Source: Prevotella sp. UBA746
GTDB taxonomy: Bacteria > Bacteroidota > Bacteroidia > Bacteroidales > Bacteroidaceae
Reading direction: 5' to 3'
DNA: 20,183 nt
NCBI GenBank assembly: GCA_002298545.1
Contig: DBKQ01000081.1
Location: forward strand, 1 to 20,183
Under the pieces are notes generated by a model that made no database searches, had not been told where the DNA came from, and worked only from the letters and a program-made list of their open reading frames with translations. Positions 15,597-20,183 of this stretch are shown piece after piece (position 1 is the first letter of the stretch; each line of letters opens with the position of its first letter). Made by a program: the position numbers and the translations under genes.

Positions 15597-16277
15597 TTAC
15601 AGACTCATGCTCGGCAGCGTATAAAGGTTGAACACCGTGCCGATTAATACTATTATCGACATGATGATGACAATGCTGCCCACCACCTTGTTTATAAGCT
15701 GAATGCCGTTAGTGTCGAACACCGCACGTATTTTGTCAACGAGCCATGTCAGTCCGTACCACCACAGCAACGCTCCTGCAATGATTCCGAAATAGCCCAC
15801 ACTCATCTCCAGCGGATGGTCGGGGATGATGAAGGCAAACTGTGCAAACAGTCCCATCATGAGCATGATAATCAGAGGGTTGGAGAATGTTACGAGAAAT
15901 GCCGTTACTCCGTTGTGTACGAGCGATCCTTTCGTGTTTTTGCTGCTTACATGCATTTTCTTCATTGGATTGCTGCGAAAGGAATAGATACCGAAAATTA
16001 GCAATATTATGCTTGCCGTGATTTGCAATATATATCGGTAGTGGGCGTTGTTTATGAAGTCCATTACGAATGACATTCCGAGTCCGGTTATGAGTGCATA
16101 TATGAAATCACTTATGCAGGCTCCGATACCTGTAACGAAGCCGAACCATCTGCCTTTGTTCAGTGTGCGTTGTACGCAGAGCACTCCCACCGGTCCCATC
16201 GGAGCCGACACGAGGATGCCTATCAGCACGCCCTTACACAGAAGGTCTAATATATTTATATGAAATTGAAATGGCAT
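15597..16277 (-). CDS. LysE/RhtB-family exporter
   Basis: This 226-residue inner-membrane protein belongs to the LysE family of amino-acid and metabolite exporters. The family motif near the N-terminus is present as GVLIGILVSAPMGPVGVLCV (17-36), followed by QRTLNKGRWFGFVTGIGA. Six hydrophobic segments can be seen, the usual number. The loop between segments 3 and 4 is basic (RSNPMKKMHVSSKNTKG). The substrate cannot be inferred; Bacteroidetes members form their own branch, so calling it a lysine or threonine exporter would be unsafe. It heads the LysE-DUF4924-rfbD series. A promoter-like pair lies directly upstream, so close that the message would be nearly leaderless. Confidence 0.88.
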   Translation of the reverse strand: MPFQFHINILDLLCKGVLIGILVSAPMGPVGVLCVQRTLNKGRWFGFVTGIGACISDFIYALITGLGMSFVMDFINNAHYRYILQITASIILLIFGIYSFRSNPMKKMHVSSKNTKGSLVHNGVTAFLVTFSNPLIIMLMMGLFAQFAFIIPDHPLEMSVGYFGIIAGALLWWYGLTWLVDKIRAVFDTNGIQLINKVVGSIVIIMSIIVLIGTVFNLYTLPSMSL

Positions 16278-16285
16278 AGTGGGTG

Positions 16286-16316
16286 CAAAGTTCCGTATTT
16301 TTTACGAAAGATACAA
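16286..16316 (-). promoter_or_regulatory. possible promoter of the LysE-type exporter operon
   Basis: On the minus strand TTG (16316-16314) is followed after 20 bp by GAACTTTG (16293-16286), which differs from TAnnTTTG at its first base. Transcription would begin near 16279, about 2 nt before the ATG, giving a nearly leaderless message. Confidence 0.35.
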
Positions 16317-16561
16317 ATTTTGTGTATTAAAGTTTATTTAACCTGTATAATTCATATGATAATTTAGTGTATATTCTTTGGATGGATATGTTGTTTTGGA
16401 ATAAACATTTACAGCCTGTAATACAGAATATCAATAGAATTTGTTTGTTTTATACTTTACAAGTATTGTTTTTTCATTTGCCTAAAATGTAGCAAATCAT
16501 ATCTTTCAGAAAATATATATTATCATGTAATTTAATTGTGATAATTTAATTTTTGATATTC

Positions 16562-16622
16562 AAAAATCCTTCACCTTTATTATAATGCATTGATACTGTG
16601 GAATTTGTGGTGAAGGATTTTT
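16562..16622. repeat. 14-bp perfect inverted repeat with 33-nt loop
   Basis: AAAAATCCTTCACC (16562-16575) and GGTGAAGGATTTTT (16609-16622) are perfect complements around a 33-nt AT-rich loop. A short T-run continues after the right arm. The loop is long for a simple intrinsic terminator and no gene ends here, so a dispersed palindromic element or a small structured RNA is also possible. Confidence 0.75.
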
Positions 16623-16739
16623 TTACCGCATTTTTTCTGCCGGAAAATTATCGGCGAATAGTTCAAATAGTCGTCCCATTAACCACCTCCATATCGGAAG
16701 TATTCATGCACATGAGAGTATTGTTTTACTGTTACGCAG

Positions 16740-16826
16740 GTGTTGTAACGGTAGTTAAAAGTGTTTTCAACGGTCGTTAAAAGTGTTTGTAACGGTAGTT
16801 AAAAGTGTTTGTAACGGTAGTTAAAA
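16740..16826. repeat. four tandem copies of a 22-bp repeat
   Basis: Copies start at 16740 (21 bp), 16761, 16783 and 16805, with consensus GTGTTTGTAACGGTAGTTAA followed by AA. Copies 3 and 4 are identical; copy 2 has two changes in the AACGGTAG core region and copy 1 lacks one T. There are no unique spacers, so it is not a CRISPR array. The 22-bp period is close to two helical turns and not a multiple of three, which argues against a coding repeat. Confidence 0.92.
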
Positions 16827-16988
16827 CACCTCTTTGAGGCTGATTCGCTCCTTCGGAATGCGACAGACAAGACTTGATATCTACTTTATTTCGAAAAAAA
16901 ATAGCGGCAATAATAAACAATTCTTGACCGTCAACTGTAAAAGGAAAAGATTGTATTCTATTGCCTTTATTGTCATTAAAAGGAAACA

Positions 16989-17117
16989 ATGATACTTTTA
17001 TGATACTTTTATGATACTTTTTGTAAAATAAAAGAAAAGTGTCATTTGGGATAAGTTATTAATAATAAGGTTGTTGGACAGAAAAAATATTCTCTTTATG
17101 ATACTTTGATACTTTTT
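16989..17117. repeat. iterated ATGATACTTTT motif
   Basis: Three perfect head-to-tail copies of the 11-bp unit ATGATACTTTT occupy 16989-17021. Two further copies, ATGATACTTT and GATACTTTTT, lie at 17098-17117, in the same orientation. The period is near one helical turn, as in iterons or arrayed operators. No replication gene is next to it. Confidence 0.85.
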
Positions 17118-17268
17118 CTGGAAAAAATATTTCCGTGTGATGCCTTTTAAAATTTGGGTAGCAATAAATACTTCATTTAGGTAATGCAGATAATTCATTT
17201 CCACGTAATTCTTAAATTGATTTAGATTAGCCATATCGTATAAGTAAACAAAAAATGCATATTTCTTT

Positions 17269-17298
17269 TTGAAATTTAAGGCTTTTGCATTACCTTTG
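17269..17298 (+). promoter_or_regulatory. Bacteroidetes-type promoter for the glucokinase gene
   Basis: TTG (17269-17271) is followed after 19 bp by TACCTTTG (17291-17298), a full match to the primary sigma consensus with ideal spacing. Transcription would start near 17305, about 40 nt before the ATG at 17345. Confidence 0.75.
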
Positions 17299-17344
17299 GC
17301 AAAAATATTAAATATAATAATTCTTTTGACATAATCATTCTTTT

Positions 17345-18325
17345 ATGGAAGCACAGATTAGCAGCAGACCTTATACCATAGGTCTTGATTTAGGCGGAAC
17401 GAATGCCGTATTCGGCATCGTGGATGCTCAAGGCAATATTCTTGAGCATACATCAATAAAGACAAAGGCATACGATACGGCGGAAGCTTTCGTTAATGCT
17501 GGTGTGGAAGCCCTAACACCTATTATTAATAAGGTGGGCGGTATAAATAAAATAGAAGGTATGGGAATAGGAGCACCTAACTCCAATTACTACACTGGAA
17601 TGGTGGATCATGCACCGAACATTGCCTGGGCGCATGAGTGTTCCGTGCCTTTGGCTAAGATGTTCAGTGATGCGCTCTCCGTTCCTGTTTCAATAACAAA
17701 CGACGCTAACGCCGCTGCCCTTGGCGAGATGGCTTATGGAGTGGCAAAGGGAATGAAAAACTTTATAATGATTACTCTTGGTACGGGAGTTGGTGCCGGT
17801 ATCGTGATAAACGGACAGATGGTTTATGGTTCCGACGGACTTGCCGGTGAATTGGGACATGTAACGATGGTGCGCCAGAATGGTAGACTGTGTGGCTGTG
17901 GCAGACGTGGCTGTCTTGAGGCTTACTGTTCTGCTACGGGTGTGGCTCGTACGCCACGGGAGTTTCTTGCCGAAACAGAGGAGCCGTCGCTGCTTCGTGA
18001 GATGAATCCAGATGACATTACTTCGCTTGACGTATCTAAGGCTGCTGCAAAGGGAGATGCCTTGGCTTGTCGGGTATATGAGTTCACTGGTAAGATGCTT
18101 GGCGAGGCTTGTGCCGATTTCACCGCGTTCTGCTCGCCAGAGGCTTATGTCTTCTTTGGTGGATTGACAAAGGCTGGCGACTTGTTGATGAAACCGCTGT
18201 TGCAGAGCTACGACGAGAATGTTATGGCAGTGTTCCGCGGCAAGGCGAAATTCCTTATAAGTTCGCTCGACGGAGCCGGAGCAGCTGTGCTCGGGGCAAG
18301 TGCAATAGCTAAGAAATGTGAATAA
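17345..18325 (+). CDS. glk: ROK-family glucokinase
   Basis: This 326-residue cytoplasmic sugar kinase most likely phosphorylates glucose to glucose-6-phosphate with ATP. Motifs in order: phosphate-binding DLGGTN (15-20), the sugar-binding and catalytic-base motif TNDANAAALGE (118-128, base D120), a second phosphate loop GTGVGAG (146-152), and the ROK signature with sugar and zinc ligands E169, H172 and CGCGRRGC (183-190; C183, C185, C190). The zinc motif is intact, so this is a kinase and not one of the ROK repressors, and there is no N-terminal helix-turn-helix. Length is normal. It has its own promoter. An HAD phosphatase gene follows after 144 bp on the same strand. Glucose is the usual substrate of this branch, but other hexoses or N-acetyl sugars are possible. 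Confidence 0.9.
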   Translation: MEAQISSRPYTIGLDLGGTNAVFGIVDAQGNILEHTSIKTKAYDTAEAFVNAGVEALTPIINKVGGINKIEGMGIGAPNSNYYTGMVDHAPNIAWAHECSVPLAKMFSDALSVPVSITNDANAAALGEMAYGVAKGMKNFIMITLGTGVGAGIVINGQMVYGSDGLAGELGHVTMVRQNGRLCGCGRRGCLEAYCSATGVARTPREFLAETEEPSLLREMNPDDITSLDVSKAAAKGDALACRVYEFTGKMLGEACADFTAFCSPEAYVFFGGLTKAGDLLMKPLLQSYDENVMAVFRGKAKFLISSLDGAGAAVLGASAIAKKCE

Positions 18326-18338
18326 CGGGAATATAATG

Positions 18339-18369
18339 TTGGGGCTTTAATAGTTTTGCTTTATTTTTG
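18339..18369 (+). promoter_or_regulatory. promoter candidate for the HAD phosphatase gene
   Basis: TTG (18339-18341) is followed after 20 bp by TATTTTTG (18362-18369), matching TAnnTTTG. The start would be near 18376, about 94 nt before the ATG. The -7 box lies inside the left arm of the inverted repeat at 18353-18427. Confidence 0.5.
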
Positions 18370-18427
18370 CATTAAAATATAATTTTATGAAGACTTTCAT
18401 GATTATATTGCAAAGATAAAGCAAAAC
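18353..18427. repeat. 19-bp inverted repeat overlapping the HAD-gene promoter
   Basis: GTTTTGCTTTATTTTTGCA (18353-18371) pairs with TGCAAAGATAAAGCAAAAC (18409-18427) at 18 of 19 positions, the exception being T opposite G. The 37-bp centre contains a further small dyad, ATGAA-GACT-TTCAT. Each arm carries a -7-like word, TATTTTTG on plus and TATCTTTG on minus, pointing at each other. No T-run follows, which speaks against an intrinsic terminator. Confidence 0.8.
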
Positions 18428-18469
18428 AATTTTAAGAAATGACTTCATTTAAAGATAACTAATTGTATT

Positions 18470-19267
18470 ATGGATAACAGGAAAATAAGTGCCCTATTTT
18501 TTGACATTGACGGAACATTGGTGAGTTTTAAGACTCATGAAGTACCGCAGTCTACTATAGACGCAATTGCTAAGGCGAAAGCTAATGGGGTAGGGATTTA
18601 CATCTCCACAGGACGCCCTCTACAGATAATTACAAACCTAAAGGCAATAGAGCCGTATATCGACGGGTATATCACTACAAATGGTGCCTTGTGTTTCGTC
18701 GGACAAAAAACAGTATGCTGTAACCCAATCCCCGAAACTGATGTAGATGCGCTTATCGCTGATGCCGATGCTTTCGACTATGCTGTGCTTGTTGTTGGCA
18801 AGAGCGGCGTAAGATTGTATAATCCCAAACCTGTTTTCGATGAAGTCTTTGTGCGCGACCTAAATGTTACGAATATCAATACCTCTCTCCCTGTTTCCGA
18901 CATACTTGGTAAAGAACCGGTGTTACAGCTCACTCCATTCTTTTCTGCAACTCACGAACGAGAGCTGATGCCTTTGCTCTCCGGTTGCGTTTCGGGCAGG
19001 TGGCATCCGGCATTTACCGACATAACCTCTCGAACTGCCGATAAGGGGAAAGGACTTGAGGCGATGGCTAACTTCCTTGGCATTAGCATCGATGAGACGA
19101 TGGCTTTTGGCGATGGCGGAAATGATGTTGCTATCTTGCGTCGTGCCGGTGTAGGCGTGGCGATGGGGAATGGCGGGGAACCGGCAAAGTCGGTAGCTGA
19201 CTATATCACGACTTCTGTTGACGATAATGGGGTATGGAATGCCCTAAAGCATTTTGGAGTAATTTGA
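18470..19267 (+). CDS. Cof-type HAD-superfamily phosphatase (HAD-IIB)
   Basis: This 265-residue cytoplasmic hydrolase should remove phosphate from small phosphorylated metabolites, such as sugar phosphates or flavin nucleotides. All HAD motifs are present: I, FFDIDGTL (D12 nucleophile, D14 acid/base); II, STGRP (46-50); III, the lysine in DKGKGLEAM (K192 or K194); and IV, FGDGGNDVAIL (D215 and D219 for Mg2+). The large C2B cap domain between motifs II and III and the ending GVAMGNGGEPAKSVADYIT are typical of the Cof subfamily. It follows glk after 144 bp and has its own promoter candidate. The position beside glucokinase and a glucan phosphorylase hints at a sugar phosphate, but substrates in this subfamily cannot be read from sequence. 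Confidence 0.92.
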   Translation: MDNRKISALFFDIDGTLVSFKTHEVPQSTIDAIAKAKANGVGIYISTGRPLQIITNLKAIEPYIDGYITTNGALCFVGQKTVCCNPIPETDVDALIADADAFDYAVLVVGKSGVRLYNPKPVFDEVFVRDLNVTNINTSLPVSDILGKEPVLQLTPFFSATHERELMPLLSGCVSGRWHPAFTDITSRTADKGKGLEAMANFLGISIDETMAFGDGGNDVAILRRAGVGVAMGNGGEPAKSVADYITTSVDDNGVWNALKHFGVI

Positions 19268-19333
19268 CAGAGAATTTCCTGTCTTGTAAATTACTGTATT
19301 ATATAATGTATGCCGTCCCAAGTGGAGGAAAAT

Positions 19334-19369
19334 AAAAAAGCAACACCATTTTTGTGGCGTTGCTTTTTT
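19334..19369. terminator. bidirectional intrinsic terminator
   Basis: AAAAAAGCAAC-A-CCA (19334-19348) pairs with TGG-C-GTTGCTTTTTT (19355-19369) around a short T-rich loop, with one mismatch. The flanking A-run and T-run make it work on both strands. It lies between the HAD gene (ends 19267) and the phosphorylase gene (ends 19390), which converge, so it serves both. Confidence 0.9.
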
Positions 19370-19389
19370 AGTAGTATGCTTATAAACTA

Positions 19390-20183
19390 TTAGTCAAGCC
19401 ATTTGATGTAGCAGAAGTCCTGACGGTGAGGAAGCTCACTGTTCTTCGGGTACATTCTAACGCCAGTTTTGAAAGAACCGGCAGTGTCAGCCTCGATAGA
19501 AGCCTCAAACGTATACAGATTGCCGTCCTTCTTAACCATCTCAAACGGATGCTTGTTGAATACATGCTCCTCGCCGTTCTTGTCAGTCTTGATAACAACA
19601 ACTTCCAATCCTACAGCATCGTCAAGTCCTTGCTCGTCGATGACATACTTCACTTTGTATTCCTCGCCAGTAACCATGCCGGTAGATGGAACGGTAGACT
19701 CCTTGGATACAACATTTATAGAATCCCAACGCTCGGCAACAGTTTCCTTCCACTGTGCAATTTCCTTAGCCAAGCGGCAGTCGTTAGCCTCAAGCTTGTG
19801 GAAACGGTCGGCTTCCTTGCAATAGAATTTGTCGTAGTAGTCGTCGAGCTGACGTTTCATTGTATAGTGAGGAGCAATCTGGGCGATAGAGTTCTTGATA
19901 ACCTTAACCCAACCCTCGCTGTAATCCTTGTTGCCTTTGTTGTAATAGAGTGGAATAATCTCATTCTCCAGCAAGCCGTAGATAGTGGCAGCATCAAGCT
20001 GGTCCTGATAGCCCTGGTTCTGGTAAGTACGCTTTTCGGTAAGAGCCCATCCGGCACCCTCGCGATAGCCCTCAAGCCACCAACCGTCGAGAACGGAAAG
20101 GTTAACTACACCATTCATTTCTGCCTTCTCTCCAGAAGTACCCGAAGCCTCAAGCGGACGAGTAGGAGTATTCATCCAAATAT
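19390..20183 (-). CDS. glgP: alpha-glucan phosphorylase (GT35), C-terminal part; runs off the window
   Basis: Phosphorylases of this type use phosphate to release glucose-1-phosphate from alpha-1,4-glucans such as glycogen. Only the last 260 or so residues are present. The frame stays open to the window edge (Ile-Trp precede the internal Met at 20175), so the true start lies outside. The PLP-binding signature is clear: TPTRPLEASGTSGEKAEMNG, in which the lysine of GEKA corresponds to the PLP lysine of glycogen phosphorylase, then NLSVLDGWW. After the catalytic core (to about residue 150 of this part) there is a beta-rich tail of about 110 residues, as expected for the long Bacteroidetes alpha-glucan phosphorylases. 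It converges with the HAD gene. Glycogen or maltodextrin as substrate is inferred. Confidence 0.92.
   Translation of the reverse strand, partial: IWMNTPTRPLEASGTSGEKAEMNGVVNLSVLDGWWLEGYREGAGWALTEKRTYQNQGYQDQLDAATIYGLLENEIIPLYYNKGNKDYSEGWVKVIKNSIAQIAPHYTMKRQLDDYYDKFYCKEADRFHKLEANDCRLAKEIAQWKETVAERWDSINVVSKESTVPSTGMVTGEEYKVKYVIDEQGLDDAVGLEVVVIKTDKNGEEHVFNKHPFEMVKKDGNLYTFEASIEADTAGSFKTGVRMYPKNSELPHRQDFCYIKWLD

Larger units (their letters stand above)
16317..17268. other. AT-rich gap without a convincing gene
   Basis: About 950 bp between the two divergent transcription units. It holds the long inverted repeat at 16562-16622, four 22-bp repeats at 16740-16826 and the 11-bp repeats around 17000, listed separately. 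Short open frames on the minus strand (70 residues, 16777-16989; 78 residues, 16998-17234) have skewed composition, run into the repeats, lack recognisable domains and are probably not genes. The stretch 16317-16560 is plain AT-rich DNA in which I see nothing more. Confidence 0.6.

Noticed and set aside
16740..16826. CRISPR-like array
   Set aside because: Units are directly abutting with no unique spacers, only 22 bp long, and no cas genes are near.
16777..16989. 70-residue minus-strand open frame in the gap
   Set aside because: Its C-terminus is made of the 22-bp repeats (TTVTNTFNYRYKHF), it has no recognisable domain or promoter, and the repeat period breaks the frame, so it is most likely chance.
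16998..17234. 78-residue minus-strand open frame beginning MANLNQFKNYVEMNY
   Set aside because: The end is encoded by the 11-bp repeats, composition is dominated by AT-rich codons (Ile, Lys, Asn, Phe), and no family is recognised. A decayed gene cannot be excluded.
17345..18325. ROK transcriptional repressor (NagC/XylR type)
   Set aside because: No N-terminal helix-turn-helix, and the kinase residues D120 and the ATP loops are intact.
18353..18427. Phase-variable invertible promoter
   Set aside because: Bacteroidetes invertible promoters have a segment of roughly 100-200 bp or more between repeats; here the centre is 37 bp, the -7 box lies inside an arm, and no invertase gene is visible.

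Overview
The window reads as an ordinary chromosomal segment of a Bacteroidales bacterium, most likely Prevotella or a close relative. Supporting signs are the very AT-rich intergenic DNA, weak or absent Shine-Dalgarno sequences, promoters of the Bacteroidetes type (TTG, 19-20 bp, TAnnTTTG), lipoproteins with Bacteroidetes-style export signals, and Bacteroidales-type families (DUF4836, DUF4924). No CRISPR array, prophage, insertion sequence or secretion system was recognised.

From left to right: a tRNA-Ser(GCT) with its own promoter, preceded at the edge by what may be the 5' part of a second tRNA. Next is a seven-gene minus-strand run (6574 down to 293): nucleoside permease NupG, a bifunctional nuclease with a UVR motif, RsmE, a DUF4836 lipoprotein, an ABC ATPase and its FtsX/MacB-like permease (4-bp overlap), and a small cupin. 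A classical promoter lies upstream of nupG. A tripartite RND efflux operon follows on the same strand (12222 down to 6747): lipoprotein adaptor, inner-membrane pump and TolC-like outer-membrane protein. Then come prfC (RF3) and, further upstream, a LysE-type exporter, a DUF4924 protein and dTDP-4-dehydrorhamnose reductase, also on the minus strand.

A gap of about 1.07 kb (16278-17344) separates this minus-strand block from two plus-strand genes. It is AT-rich and holds a long inverted repeat, four 22-bp tandem repeats and an 11-bp iterated motif, with no convincing gene. The plus-strand genes are a ROK glucokinase and a Cof-type HAD phosphatase. They converge on the C-terminal part of an alpha-glucan phosphorylase that runs off the right edge, with a bidirectional terminator between. 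Phosphorylase yields glucose-1-phosphate and glucokinase traps free glucose, so this end looks like glucan/glucose use.

The protein genes are mostly well-known families. The least understood parts are the ABC pair with unusual nucleotide-binding motifs next to a probably surface-exposed lipoprotein, the repeat-rich 1.07-kb gap, and a 19-bp inverted repeat laid over the HAD-gene promoter. I saw nothing that clearly amounts to a new defence or mobile system.
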